This document shows, one piece after another, positions 1-9,343 of a stretch of DNA of 64,000 nucleotides (position 1 is its first letter; each line of letters starts with the position of its first letter). Source of the stretch: Salinisphaera sp. UBA1666 (GTDB lineage: Bacteria > Pseudomonadota > Gammaproteobacteria > Nevskiales > Salinisphaeraceae); assembly GCA_002320455.1 (NCBI GenBank), contig DCKU01000018.1, forward strand, positions 2,521-66,520. The letters are read 5' to 3'. The notes beneath the pieces are model-generated. The model made no database searches and was not told the DNA's origin. It saw only the letters and a list, made by a program, of their open reading frames with translations. The translations under genes were made by a program, and so were the position numbers.

Positions 1-97
1 AATGACCACGCGACGCTCGCGATGTCTTGTTTTGCCGCGGCTTGGCCGCCGATGCGTCGCCTTATCTTGTGACGACACGCCCCAGACCCCGTCTAAC

Positions 98-2407
98 TCA
101 CCCGCCGTCCGGCGACGGTGCCTCGGTCGGCCAGTTGAGATTGGTCGTTGTCGGCTCGCTGTCGCCGGACTTGTCGCGTTTTTCAAAACGCGCGCCGCCG
201 GCGGCTTCCATCGACACGCTCATGCGCGGTGCGCCCAGGTTGATCTGCTCGTTATCCATACGACGTTTCAGCGCCAGATTGAAGGCGCGTGCCACGTCCC
301 ACTGATATTCGGGCGCGGTACGCAGGCGCATACGCAGGATCGGCGAGCCGTTATCGAACTCGTGGATGCCCTGCATTTCCAGGTGTGAGCGGATCAGCCC
401 GCGCATGAACGGGTCGCGGTGCAGGTCGGCGGCGGTCTTGCGCATCAGCTCGATAGCATCGTCGATACGCAGATCGTGCGGAATACGCAGTTTCATCAGC
501 GCGATACCGAACTGGCGCGACATGTTGTGGATAGCATCGATATGCGAAAACGTGGTGATGTGGACGACGCCGTCCAGATCACGCAGGCGCACCGTACGCA
601 GGTTCAGGCCCTCGACGGTCCCCATATAGCCGTTCATCTCGACGAAGTCGCCAACGGCCAGCGAGTCTTCGATGAGAATGAAGATACCGGTAATGAGATC
701 GGCCACGAGACTCTGTGCGCCAAAGCCCAGCGCAATGCCGATTACACCGGCGCCGGCCAACAGTGGTGTCACGTTGACGCCCAGATTGGCCAGGCCGGCG
801 ATGCTGCCGATGATGAGAATCGTGAACAGTGCGATGTTGCGGATCATCGGCGTGATGGTCTGTGCGCGATTGCTGTTGCGCTTGCGTCCGCGGGCATCCT
901 TGCCGTGAAGCGCGCGGTGGATCGCGCCGTCAACGGCGATCCACACCAGCCAGGCGATCAGCACGGTAAGCCCGATACGAATCAGCGCGTGGCCGATACG
1001 TGAGCTGGTGGCCCCGGGCTCACCGATGCCAAACAGCGAGAATCCCCAGACGCGTAGCGACAAATCCGCGAAGACGATCCAGACAGCACAGTGGCCGAGC
1101 GTGAACCCCAGATGGCGCAGGCGGTTGGCGAAGTGGCTCTTCAGGGTGCGCCGCGCGGCGCGTTCGTGCTGCCGACGAATAACGCCCGTGACCACGAGAG
1201 CCAGCACCAAAAACACGGTACAGACCATCGCTCGGGCAAATGCAGCGTCTGTTTCGCCGCCGGTGACGAAGATCGCGACCAGCGAGGCGATGACCAGAAG
1301 CAGCGCCGGGATATGCCAGAGCCGCGCGGCGAAGGTGACCAGGTCACGGAAGTTGTTGTTCAGCCGGTTTTTCAGGCGCCGGTTGCTGATCAGGTGCGCC
1401 ACCGGACGACGGATACGAATGACCAGAATGCCGCTCATTATCGCCGCGATCACGTTGGCCGATACCGACAGCCCGTCTGACAGGCTGTAGCCCAGCAACC
1501 CGATCATGCGATTGCTGTTGACCGCGTCGCCGAGGGCGACGAGCGCACCGATGAAAAACAGCGGCATCAGCGCCTTGTCGTGCAGGATCGATACGGCAAC
1601 GCGGCGATGGCCCCGAGTGAACAGGGCGATAACGACATCAAATACGGTCGACAGCAGTCGGCCACACAGGGCGACGTACGCCAGAACCAACAAGAACGCG
1701 CGCGCGGGCGTGGCGGCCTCGAGCAGACGAACACTGGCCAGCAACAGGCCGAAAGTGAACAGCCACGGAAAAACCCGACGCACGAAATGCGCCAGCAACA
1801 TCCAGGGCCGCGGCTCGGGCGGCAATTTGATCGGCCAGCCCCGATGCACGAACAGCCGCCGTGCCGCGGCCATAAGCCCCACGAGGAGCACGGCCCAAAT
1901 CAACAGGCCCACGCAGATCTCGCTCAGGTTGCGTGCCAGGGCACGGCGCTCGGTTTGCGCCAGCAAGGCATTGGCCTCGGCGGCGGCGTCGCTGGCGTTG
2001 GCTTCCCAGACCTCAAGCGGCGATGCGCCCGATTCTGACGTATTGGATAGGTCGGAAAACGAATCCGCCAGTGCGCCAAGCAGCCCGCCGCGGGTAGTGA
2101 CCGAGTCTGCGTTGCGATCAGCTTCGGCGGCGGTGGACTGTTTAAGCTGTTTGAGCTGGGCCAGTAGCGCCTGACGCTGCTCGGTGTTTTCCAGCGTTTC
2201 GATGATGTCGTCGAGCGACGCTGATAGCTCTGCGGCGTCGGGTTGGGGGCTGGCGCTGTCTTTATGGCCGGACAATGACTCGACGCTGGCAAGTCCCTGC
2301 GCGCTGGCGGGCTGTATGACCGCAGCCGTCACAACGAGCGCGATCAACCACAGGCCGAATAGCCAGCAGCGAAATATGGGGCGAGCCGTCGTCCAACCGA
2401 GTGTCAC
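98..2407 (-). CDS. MscS-family mechanosensitive ion channel (large, YbiO-like)
   Basis: Inner-membrane channel expected to open under membrane tension and release solutes on osmotic downshock. The 769-residue protein begins with a probable signal peptide (hydrophobic core about 15-33, ending PASA-QG), then a periplasmic Ala/Ser-rich stretch and many hydrophobic segments from about residue 160. The MscS pore helix is clear at about 560-580 (GVIGIALGFGAQSLVAD), followed by the cytoplasmic beta domain (VEMNGYMGTVEGL) and the alpha-beta domain. The length resembles E. coli YbiO (about 740) rather than MscS (286). It is transcribed away from cyoA across a 426-base gap. Family call is sure; the exact paralogue is not. 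The 97 bases downstream show no gene. Confidence 0.9.
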   Translation of the reverse strand: MTLGWTTARPIFRCWLFGLWLIALVVTAAVIQPASAQGLASVESLSGHKDSASPQPDAAELSASLDDIIETLENTEQRQALLAQLKQLKQSTAAEADRNADSVTTRGGLLGALADSFSDLSNTSESGASPLEVWEANASDAAAEANALLAQTERRALARNLSEICVGLLIWAVLLVGLMAAARRLFVHRGWPIKLPPEPRPWMLLAHFVRRVFPWLFTFGLLLASVRLLEAATPARAFLLVLAYVALCGRLLSTVFDVVIALFTRGHRRVAVSILHDKALMPLFFIGALVALGDAVNSNRMIGLLGYSLSDGLSVSANVIAAIMSGILVIRIRRPVAHLISNRRLKNRLNNNFRDLVTFAARLWHIPALLLVIASLVAIFVTGGETDAAFARAMVCTVFLVLALVVTGVIRRQHERAARRTLKSHFANRLRHLGFTLGHCAVWIVFADLSLRVWGFSLFGIGEPGATSSRIGHALIRIGLTVLIAWLVWIAVDGAIHRALHGKDARGRKRNSNRAQTITPMIRNIALFTILIIGSIAGLANLGVNVTPLLAGAGVIGIALGFGAQSLVADLITGIFILIEDSLAVGDFVEMNGYMGTVEGLNLRTVRLRDLDGVVHITTFSHIDAIHNMSRQFGIALMKLRIPHDLRIDDAIELMRKTAADLHRDPFMRGLIRSHLEMQGIHEFDNGSPILRMRLRTAPEYQWDVARAFNLALKRRMDNEQINLGAPRMSVSMEAAGGARFEKRDKSGDSEPTTTNLNWPTEAPSPDGG

Positions 2408-2654
2408 AGCAACCGTCTGGGGCGAGTGGGTGATAGCCGGAGTATCGAGGTGCGGGTCGTTGCGAACAAGTCGTATGTAAAAACAGTGGGCCGCAGAGCT
2501 GCGGCGATGGAGATTCGCTGTGCGCGAATAAGCGCGACGTTTTGTCGCATCCCGTACCGCGCCGAGGTTAGGCGGTCCGCCCGCAATCGCCGACCGCTGC
2601 TTGATCGCGGGCTGTCGCGGTCTGCGTTGTCTTCTAGGCCGGGGCGGGACAAGA

Positions 2655-2684
2655 TTGACCGCGACTTAAGCGCGCATGTATTTT
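2655..2684 (+). promoter_or_regulatory. Putative sigma-70 promoter of cyoABCD
   Basis: TTGACC at 2655-2660 and TATTTT at 2679-2684, 18 bases apart, point toward cyoA and would give a leader of about 140 bases. The rest of the 426-base gap between the MscS gene and cyoA shows no ORF I trust. This is inferred from sequence only. Confidence 0.4.
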
Positions 2685-2697
2685 GCTCGCCGTGAAA

Positions 2698-2721
2698 TAC
2701 GAGTCATTTGCCTGACTCGTA
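2698..2721. promoter_or_regulatory. Perfect 9-bp inverted repeat upstream of cyoA (possible operator)
   Basis: TACGAGTCA and TGACTCGTA flank a 6-base spacer, immediately after the proposed start of transcription of the cyo operon. A dimeric repressor or a leader hairpin are both possible. It does not look like an FNR site (TTGAT-N4-ATCAA). Confidence 0.4.
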
Positions 2722-2833
2722 CGCTTCTAACGGGTCGGCGGTGGGTTGCCGGCCCCGCCGTTTTCACGAGCTTCGATAGCGCTGCCGCCGGACTGTGTCG
2801 GTGGGCACGATCGGCTCCAAGGCTTGAGACGCA

Positions 2834-3760
2834 ATGCTTAGAAACAGTCTTCGCTTGTTCGCGGGCGCGATGGTAATCGGCCTTACGTTGCTGGTCAGCG
2901 GTTGCGACTTCAGCTACATGTCGGTCATGGACCCGGTGGGTCCGATCGGTGAAGAAGAACGTAACATCACGTTGCTCACCGTGATCCTTATGGCGTTCGT
3001 GTTCTTCCCCATTCTGGGGATGACCATCGCCATCGCCTGGCGCTATCGCTCGACGAGCACCAAATCGGCCTATACGCCGGACTGGGACCATTCCTGGCTG
3101 GTCGAGATCTTCGCCTGGGGCGGGCCGCTGGTCATCTTGATCATCCTGGCGGTGATGACCTGGATCTCCACCCATAATCTGGACCCCTACAAGGCGCTCG
3201 AGTCGGAGAAAGCGCCGCTGCGCATTGATGCCGTGGCCACCGACTGGAAGTGGCTGTTCGTGTATCCCGACCAGCACGTGGCCTCGGTCAACGAGTTTGC
3301 CTTCCCGGTCGATCGGCCGCTGGAGATCCACCTGACCTCCAACTCGGTTATGAACGCTTTCATGGTCCAGCGCATGGGCTCGCAGATCTTTGCCATGTCG
3401 GGCATGGAGACCAAGCTGCATCTAATGTCGCACGAAACCGGTAATTTCGATGGCGGCAACTATCAGTACACCGGTGACGGCTTTGCCAAGATGCGGTTCA
3501 TGGCCCGGGCGATGACCGAGCAGAACTACCAGGAGTGGCTGTCGCAGGCCCGCAGCCAGGGTCAGCCCATGGATCTGGCCAAGTTCCAGAGTTTTGCCCA
3601 GCCCAGCATGGCTGAGGACGTGGCCTACTTCGCGCCGGTGCAGGACAACCTGTTCGGCAAGATCATCAATCAGTTCCGTGAGCCGGGTGCGCTTCCGGAT
3701 CAGCAGATGACGCCCGCCCACGGCGCGGCCGCTCATCAGACCAGCACCGCTCATGAATGA
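2834..3760 (+). CDS. cyoA: Cytochrome bo3 ubiquinol oxidase subunit II
   Basis: Subunit II of the proton-pumping quinol oxidase that passes electrons from ubiquinol to oxygen. The N-terminus is a lipoprotein signal (LLVSGC, Cys24), as in E. coli CyoA. Two transmembrane helices follow (about 45-70 and 90-115), then the periplasmic cupredoxin domain (TDWKWLFVYPDQ, residues about 135-145) and the CyoA C-terminal domain (MRFMARAMTEQNYQEW). There is no CuA cysteine pair, as expected for a quinol rather than cytochrome c oxidase. At 308 residues it is of normal length. It is the first gene of cyoABCD, 45 bases before cyoB. Confidence 0.96.
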   Translation: MLRNSLRLFAGAMVIGLTLLVSGCDFSYMSVMDPVGPIGEEERNITLLTVILMAFVFFPILGMTIAIAWRYRSTSTKSAYTPDWDHSWLVEIFAWGGPLVILIILAVMTWISTHNLDPYKALESEKAPLRIDAVATDWKWLFVYPDQHVASVNEFAFPVDRPLEIHLTSNSVMNAFMVQRMGSQIFAMSGMETKLHLMSHETGNFDGGNYQYTGDGFAKMRFMARAMTEQNYQEWLSQARSQGQPMDLAKFQSFAQPSMAEDVAYFAPVQDNLFGKIINQFREPGALPDQQMTPAHGAAAHQTSTAHE

Positions 3761-3805
3761 GTTCGCCGCAAGCGACTTTCTGGTTCCCCGTGAGATGAAA
3801 TCATC

Positions 3806-5791
3806 ATGAACCTACTCGGCAAACTGTCCCTCGACGCGATTCCCGACGAGCCGATCATCCTGGCCGCTGACGCCATGATGATTCTGGTGGCGATCGGTCT
3901 GGTCGCTGCGGTGACCTATTACGGCAAGTGGAAATATCTCTACGATGAGTGGTTGACCACAGTCGACCACAAGAAGATCGGCGTGATGTACATCATCGTC
4001 GCCATGGTTTTCTTGATGCGTGGCTTCATTGACGCGCTGATGATGCGCGCCCAGCAGGCGTTTGCCAGCGGTGGTTCGGAAGGCTATCTGCCGGCGCATC
4101 ACTTCGCCGAGCTGTTCACCGGCCACGGCACCATGATGATCTTCTTCATGGGCATGCCGTTTCTCATCGGCTTGATGAACATCGCCGTGCCCACGCAGAT
4201 CGGCGCACGCGACGTGGCCTATCCGTATCTCAACGCCGTGAGCCTTTGGCTGACGGTTTCGGCCGGCATGCTGGTCATGGCCTCGCTGGCGATTGGTCAC
4301 TTCTCCGACGCTGGCTGGACGGGTTATGCCCCGTATTCGGGCATCAAGGCCAATCCGGGCGTGGGCGTGGACTACTGGATCTGGGCGCTCCAGATCTCGG
4401 GTATCGGCACCACCATTACCGGTATCAACTTCTTCGTGACGATTATGAAGGAGCGGGCGCCGGGCATGAACCTGATGCGCATGCCGATGTTCACCTGGAC
4501 ATCGCTGTGCACCAACATCCTGATGGTGCTGGCGTTCCCGGCGCTGACCGTGGTGCTGGCGCTGCTGACGCTGGACCGTTACGCCGGCTTCCACTTCTTT
4601 ACGTCGGACGGCGGCGGCAACCAGATGATGTTCGTGAACATGTTCTGGGTCTGGGGTCACCCCGAGGTGTACATCCTGATCCTGCCGGCCTTCGGCGTGT
4701 TCTCGGAAGTTACCGCCACGTTCTCGAACAAGCGCCTGTTCGGGTATGCCTCGCTGGTCTACGCCACGATGGTTATTGCCCTGCTGTCGTTCACCGTGTG
4801 GGTGCATCACTTCTTCACGATGGGCCAGGACGCCACGCGTAACTCGGTCTTCGCCATCGCGACGATGATCATCGGCGTGCCAACCGGGGTGAAGATCTAC
4901 GACTGGCTGTTCACGATGTTCCGTGGGCGTATTCGCTTCAACCTGCCGATTCTGTGGACGCTGTCGTTCATCATCACGTTCACCATCGGCGGCATGACCG
5001 GCGTGATGCTGGCTATCCCGGGCATCGACTTCAAGATGCACAACGGCCTGTTCCTGGTGGCGCACTTCCATAACGTGCTGATTCCGGGGATGCTGTTCGG
5101 GCTGTTCGCCGGTTATCACTACTGGTTCCCGAAAGCGTTCGGTTTCTGCCTGGATGAAGTCTGGGGGCGCCGCTCGTTCTGGGGCTGGACCATCGGCTTC
5201 TACTTCGCCTTCATGCCGCTGTATATCCTCGGCCTGATGGGCATGCCGCGTCGCATGGTCACCTATGATGATCCGGCCTGGCAGCCGTTCCTGATCGTGG
5301 CCGCCATCGGTGCGCTGTTCGTGGCCTTCGGCGTGCTGGCCATGGTCATCCAGCTGATCGTGTCGATCCGTGATCGCGACCAGCTCAAGGATGTATCGGG
5401 CGACCCGTGGAACGGCCGTACCCTGGATTGGGGCACGGCATCGCCGCCGGCCGAGTACAACTTTGCGGTCATCCCCGAGGTCAAGGATCGCGACGCCTGG
5501 GCCGACATGAAGGCACGCGGCGTGGCCTATGCCCGCCCGGACAAGTACGCCGATATCCATATGCCGAAGAACACCGGCGCTGGGTTCATCATCGGTGTGC
5601 TGTCGTTCTTCTTCGGGTTCGCGCTGATCTGGCATATCTGGTGGCTGGTCGTCGCCAGCGGTATCGGCATGATCGCCACCGTGATCGCTCGCGGCTGTGA
5701 CGACGACACCTGGTTCGTCATCCCGGCCGACGAGGTCAAGCGACGCGAAGATAAGCGTTACGAAGCGCTCGAAAAAGCCGGCGTGGTCTAA
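3806..5791 (+). CDS. cyoB: Cytochrome bo3 ubiquinol oxidase subunit I
   Basis: Catalytic subunit with haem b, haem o3 and CuB. Its 661 residues match the usual length (E. coli 663). All metal ligands are present: the GHGTMMIFF histidine for low-spin haem, GHPEVY with the CuB His, the cross-linked Tyr and the E286-type proton-channel Glu, the VWVHHFF His pair for CuB, and HFHNVLIPG with the two haem-ligand histidines. The N-terminal extension (about residues 1-50) is typical of quinol oxidases. Second gene of the operon; the ATG at 3806 follows a weak Shine-Dalgarno (GAGATGAAATC). Confidence 0.98.
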   Translation: MNLLGKLSLDAIPDEPIILAADAMMILVAIGLVAAVTYYGKWKYLYDEWLTTVDHKKIGVMYIIVAMVFLMRGFIDALMMRAQQAFASGGSEGYLPAHHFAELFTGHGTMMIFFMGMPFLIGLMNIAVPTQIGARDVAYPYLNAVSLWLTVSAGMLVMASLAIGHFSDAGWTGYAPYSGIKANPGVGVDYWIWALQISGIGTTITGINFFVTIMKERAPGMNLMRMPMFTWTSLCTNILMVLAFPALTVVLALLTLDRYAGFHFFTSDGGGNQMMFVNMFWVWGHPEVYILILPAFGVFSEVTATFSNKRLFGYASLVYATMVIALLSFTVWVHHFFTMGQDATRNSVFAIATMIIGVPTGVKIYDWLFTMFRGRIRFNLPILWTLSFIITFTIGGMTGVMLAIPGIDFKMHNGLFLVAHFHNVLIPGMLFGLFAGYHYWFPKAFGFCLDEVWGRRSFWGWTIGFYFAFMPLYILGLMGMPRRMVTYDDPAWQPFLIVAAIGALFVAFGVLAMVIQLIVSIRDRDQLKDVSGDPWNGRTLDWGTASPPAEYNFAVIPEVKDRDAWADMKARGVAYARPDKYADIHMPKNTGAGFIIGVLSFFFGFALIWHIWWLVVASGIGMIATVIARGCDDDTWFVIPADEVKRREDKRYEALEKAGVV

Positions 5792-5848
5792 CACGCCGGC
5801 ACGAGCCAGCCGCTTTATTCGTCCTGTCTAGTCAACTGGAAAGCTAAT

Positions 5849-6445
5849 ATGAGTCACGGCGCCAACACCGTTCATGGCGCATCGAGACCCGACACCATCG
5901 TCAACTTCGGGTTCTGGGTGTACCTGATGAGCGATGTGATCCTTTTCTCGATGTTGTTCACGATGTTCGTAGTGGTATCGGACAATACCTTCGGCGGGCC
6001 CGGCGGCGAGGAGCTGTTCAAGCTTCGCGACGTCTTCTTCGAGACGATGGCGCTGCTGTTTTCCAGTATCACCTTCGGCTTTGCGATGCTCTCGATGCAC
6101 GCCAAGCACAAGGGTGGGGTGCTGCTCTGGCTGCTGGTGACCTTCATCTTCGGGGTGTTGTTCATCACGCTGGAACTGCACGAGTTCTACGAGCTGGTGC
6201 ACGAAGGGGCCACGCCGCAGGCCAGCGCGTTCTTGTCGGCCTTCTTTACGCTGGTGGGCACGCACGGCACGCACGTCAGCTTCGGCCTGCTCTGGATTCT
6301 GGTGATGGTCGGCCAGGTGGCGCTCAAGGGCGTGACCCCGCCGGTGGCATCGCGTCTGTTCCGTCTGGCGCTGTTCTGGCACTTTCTGGACATCGTATGG
6401 ATTGCGGTGTTCTCCACGGTCTATCTTTCGGGAGTCATGGGATGA
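5849..6445 (+). CDS. cyoC: Cytochrome bo3 ubiquinol oxidase subunit III
   Basis: Five-helix membrane subunit of 198 residues, close to E. coli CyoC (204). The first helix carries FGFWVYLMSDVILFSMLF and a later helix holds HGTHVSFGLLWI, both hallmarks of the haem-copper oxidase subunit III fold. It structurally supports subunit I and takes no direct part in catalysis. It follows cyoB by 57 bases, and its stop overlaps the cyoD start (ATGA), which implies translational coupling. Confidence 0.96.
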   Translation: MSHGANTVHGASRPDTIVNFGFWVYLMSDVILFSMLFTMFVVVSDNTFGGPGGEELFKLRDVFFETMALLFSSITFGFAMLSMHAKHKGGVLLWLLVTFIFGVLFITLELHEFYELVHEGATPQASAFLSAFFTLVGTHGTHVSFGLLWILVMVGQVALKGVTPPVASRLFRLALFWHFLDIVWIAVFSTVYLSGVMG

Positions 6446-6792
6446 GTCATTCTCCGGCCCACGAAGAGCATCACGAAGACACCCGTCTTGGCGGTCTGAA
6501 CCTCAAGACGTATATCACCGGCTTCGTTCTCTCATTGATTCTCACCGTCATTCCGTTCGGGGCCGTGGGCTTCGAGTGGTTCGGCATGGGCACCACGCTG
6601 ATCATCGTGGCGGTCACGGCGGTGGTTCAGATTCTGGTGCAGATGTATTTCTTCCTGCATTTGGACTTCTCCCCCGAAAGCGCCTGGAACACCGGCTCTG
6701 CGCTGTTCAGCCTGCTGATTCTGGCGGTGCTGGTCGGCGGTACGCTGTGGCTGTTCTATAGCCTGGAAATGCGCACGATGATGGGCATGTAG
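6442..6792 (+). CDS. cyoD: Cytochrome bo3 ubiquinol oxidase subunit IV
   Basis: Small three-helix subunit IV, 116 residues from the ATG at 6442, which overlaps the cyoC stop (ATGA). The His-rich N-terminus (SHSPAHEEHHEDT) precedes LKTYITGFVLSLILTVIPF, the usual CyoD first helix. The later MYFFLHLDFSP segment is also typical. A start further upstream would lie inside cyoC and adds no family sequence. It is the last gene of the operon: no cyoE (haem O synthase) follows, only a terminator and a convergent gene. Confidence 0.95.
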   Translation: MSHSPAHEEHHEDTRLGGLNLKTYITGFVLSLILTVIPFGAVGFEWFGMGTTLIIVAVTAVVQILVQMYFFLHLDFSPESAWNTGSALFSLLILAVLVGGTLWLFYSLEMRTMMGM

Positions 6793-6810
6793 GCCCGCCC
6801 TCGTGACGTA

Positions 6811-6848
6811 AAAAAGCCGGGCCGTCCTTTGACGACCCGGCTTTTTTT
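6811..6848. terminator. Bidirectional rho-independent terminator after cyoD
   Basis: An 11-bp stem (GCCGGGCCGTC / GACGACCCGGC, one G-T pair) with a 4-base loop is flanked by an A run on the left and TTTTTTT on the right. It can stop the cyo transcript on the plus strand and the xylulokinase transcript on the minus strand. Confidence 0.92.
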
Positions 6849-6902
6849 ATGGCTGCGGCTCGAGTACGCCGCGGCCGACACCGCCCAGAGTGGCCAGAGC
6901 GG

Positions 6903-8417
6903 CTAGAGCGCGTCGCGCAGCGCGGGATAGAGGCGGGTGAAGGTCTCGTAGCGTGGGGTATAGGCCGCGACAAGCTCGGGATCGGGCTGTTCGAAGTCGT
7001 CGGGCAGGGTCACCATGGCCGCCACGGCTGCGTTCACGTCGGCATAGACGCCCGCGCCAACGGCGGCCAGAAGAGTCGCGCCGTAGGCCGGGCCTTCCTG
7101 ATCGCGCTGCACCGCCACGGGCTTGTCGAGGACCGCCGCGATGATGGCCCGCCAGACCGGGCTGTGGGCGCCGCCGCCGCCCAGCAGCAGGCGTTGGGGC
7201 ACCACGCGCTGGGCTTCGATACGGGTCAGCGAATCACGCAGCGAAAAAGCAACGCCCTCGAGGATGGCCCGGATCATGTGGCGCTTGTCGTGCGACAGGG
7301 TCAGGCCGATCCAGGCTCCGCGGGCGTTGGCGTCCATATGCGGTGTGCGCTCGCCGGCCAGGTAGGGCAGGAAATACAGGTCATCGGCACCAGGGGCCAC
7401 GGTGGCGGCCTCGTCGGCCAGCAGCCCGTGCAGATTCACGCCAAGTCGCTCGGCCACACCGGCTTCGTCCTGGGCGAATTTCTGGGCAAACCAGGCCAGG
7501 CTGCCGCCGGAGGCTAGCGATACGCCCATGAGGTGATAGGCGCCGGGCACGGCGTGGCAGAAACAATGCAGCTCACCGCTGGCATCGGGGCTGGCCGTGT
7601 CGCTGTGGGCAAACACCACGCCCGAGGTGCCGATAGAGACCAGCGCGGTATCCGGGTCCACGATGCCGCCGCCGACGGCCGCCCCTGCGTTGTCGCCGGC
7701 GCCGGCCACGATGGGCGTGTCTGCGGGCAGGCCGCTGTCACCGGCACCTGCCGCGGTGACGTGGGCACAGATCTCCGGGCCCTCGAAGACGTCGGGCAGC
7801 CAGGCCCGCGGCAGCTCCAGGGCAGCGAGGATCTCCTCGGACCAGTCGCGGGCGGCCAGGTCGAGCAGCAACGTGCCGGCTGCGTCCGAGGCATCGGTGA
7901 CAAAAACGCCGGACAGCCGATACCGGATGTAATCCTTGGGCAAGAGCACGTGCGCCAGCCGCGCGTAGTGCTCGGGCTCGTTGTCGCGCAGCCAGATGAT
8001 CTTGGGCGCCTGGAAGCCAGTGAGGGCCGGGTTGCCGGTGATCTCGCGCAGCCGGGTCTGGCCCACGCGGGCTTCGATGTCGGCACAGGCGGCACTGGTG
8101 CGCTGGTCGTTCCAGAGAATAGCCGGCCGGATGACATCGCCCGCGGCGTCGAGAAACACCGCGCCGTGCATCTGCCCGGTCAGGCCGATGGCCTCGACCG
8201 GGCCCGGTATCGCCGCGATCAGCTGCTTGAGCACCTCGCAGGCGGCCTGCCACCAGTCTTCGGGGTTCTGTTCGGTCCAGCCGGGCTTCGGCGTCAGCAG
8301 CGGGTAATCGGCCGAGGCGCGCGCGATTACCGCGCCGCCGGCATCCACGGCGACCCCCTTGGCCGAGCTGGTGCCGATATCCAGGCCGATGAAGCGCTGA
8401 TCTGCGGGGTTGGCCAT
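6903..8417 (-). CDS. mtlY: Xylulokinase (polyol locus, MtlY-like)
   Basis: FGGY-family kinase that phosphorylates D-xylulose to xylulose-5-phosphate, the product expected when D-arabitol is oxidised by the mannitol/arabitol dehydrogenase of this locus. From the ATG at 8417 (AGGAG 7 bases upstream) it has 504 residues, normal for XylB. Motifs include GLDIGTSSAKGV near the N-terminus, GQMHGAVFLD, DNAGAAVGGG, SIGTSGVVFA and LLGGGGAHSPVWR. It is divergent from the transaldolase gene across 257 bases. Its equivalent in the Pseudomonas mannitol operon is mtlY; the symbol rests on context. Confidence 0.9.
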   Translation of the reverse strand: MANPADQRFIGLDIGTSSAKGVAVDAGGAVIARASADYPLLTPKPGWTEQNPEDWWQAACEVLKQLIAAIPGPVEAIGLTGQMHGAVFLDAAGDVIRPAILWNDQRTSAACADIEARVGQTRLREITGNPALTGFQAPKIIWLRDNEPEHYARLAHVLLPKDYIRYRLSGVFVTDASDAAGTLLLDLAARDWSEEILAALELPRAWLPDVFEGPEICAHVTAAGAGDSGLPADTPIVAGAGDNAGAAVGGGIVDPDTALVSIGTSGVVFAHSDTASPDASGELHCFCHAVPGAYHLMGVSLASGGSLAWFAQKFAQDEAGVAERLGVNLHGLLADEAATVAPGADDLYFLPYLAGERTPHMDANARGAWIGLTLSHDKRHMIRAILEGVAFSLRDSLTRIEAQRVVPQRLLLGGGGAHSPVWRAIIAAVLDKPVAVQRDQEGPAYGATLLAAVGAGVYADVNAAVAAMVTLPDDFEQPDPELVAAYTPRYETFTRLYPALRDAL

Positions 8418-8494
8418 GAATAGATCTCCTCGTGCCAGAATGCGGCCGGGATCGGATCGCACCGGCGGTTGCTATTGTGTCGTTCGTGGGACCG

Positions 8495-8513
8495 AGACCA
8501 TACAATACGGTCT
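8495..8513. promoter_or_regulatory. Imperfect palindrome between divergent polyol genes
   Basis: AGACC and GGTCT arms frame ATACAATAC, making a 19-base near-palindrome in the gap between the xylulokinase and transaldolase genes. This size and layout would suit a LacI- or GntR-type operator. No regulator gene lies nearby, so the binding protein is unknown. Confidence 0.3.
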
Positions 8514-8674
8514 ATCGTCGTTTCATCCGAGCGGGTGCCAGGCGCTGTTGACGGTAATCCGGCTGGTGCCAGCGGATTCGCCTGCCAGCGGGGCGCCCGG
8601 ATGCAGCGACCACGGGCCCTTGCCCAAGCCGGCCGAGCATCGCCCGGTTGCTTTGAATCATCAGGAGAACGCGC

Positions 8675-9331
8675 ATGAAATTCTTTGTCGATACCGCCGA
8701 CGTGGACGAGATCCGCGAGCTGGCCGATATGGGGCTGCTCGACGGCGTCACGACCAACCCCAGCCTGATCAACAAGGCCGGGCGTGATTTCATCGAAACC
8801 ATTACCGAAATCTGCAAGGTCGTAGACGGCCCGGTCAGCGCCGAAGTGGCGGCCACCGACTACGACACCATGATGAAAGAGGGCGAGAAGCTGGCCACTA
8901 TCGCCGACAATGTCTGCGTCAAGGTGCCGCTCACGCCGGCCGGTCTCAAGGTAGGCAAGAATCTCGTCGCGGGCGGCCAGCAGATCAACGTGACCCTGTG
9001 TTTCTCCGCGGCACAGGCGCTTCTGGCGGCCAAGATCGGGGCGACGTATATCTCGCCCTTCATCGGCCGTCTGGACGATATCGGCCAGGAAGGCATGACG
9101 CTGATTCGCGAGATCGGCGATATCTATGCCGGCTATCCCGAGATTGATACCCAGGTGCTGGCGGCCTCCATCCGGGGCCCGCAGCATGTAGTGCAGGCCG
9201 CGCTGTCCGGCGCCGACGTGGTCACCGTGCCGCCCAAGGTGCTGCACCAGATGTTCAACCATCCGCTGACCGACAAGGGCCTGGAGCAGTTCGTGGCCGA
9301 CTGGCAGTCCTCCGGGCAATCCATTCTTTAA
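8675..9331 (+). CDS. tal: Small (TalC-type) transaldolase
   Basis: Class I aldolase of the short transaldolase/fructose-6-phosphate aldolase family, 218 residues. The Schiff-base lysine is Lys83 (CVKVPLT). Two residues that separate the subfamilies both point to transaldolase: Glu57 (SAEV), where fructose-6-phosphate aldolase has Gln, and Phe129 (SPFIGRLDD), where the aldolase has Tyr. The enzyme would feed xylulose-5-phosphate and fructose-6-phosphate into the pentose phosphate pathway. The ATG at 8675 has AGGAG 9 bases upstream. It is followed after 12 bases by the sugar kinase gene. Confidence 0.9.
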   Translation: MKFFVDTADVDEIRELADMGLLDGVTTNPSLINKAGRDFIETITEICKVVDGPVSAEVAATDYDTMMKEGEKLATIADNVCVKVPLTPAGLKVGKNLVAGGQQINVTLCFSAAQALLAAKIGATYISPFIGRLDDIGQEGMTLIREIGDIYAGYPEIDTQVLAASIRGPQHVVQAALSGADVVTVPPKVLHQMFNHPLTDKGLEQFVADWQSSGQSIL

Positions 9332-9343
9332 AACGGGCGTTTC

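Noticed and set aside
3812..5794. A 660-codon open frame on the strand opposite cyoB
   Set aside because: It is exactly antisense to a verified oxidase subunit, is His/Asp/Gln-rich without any family motif, and arises from the G/C bias at third positions of cyoB.
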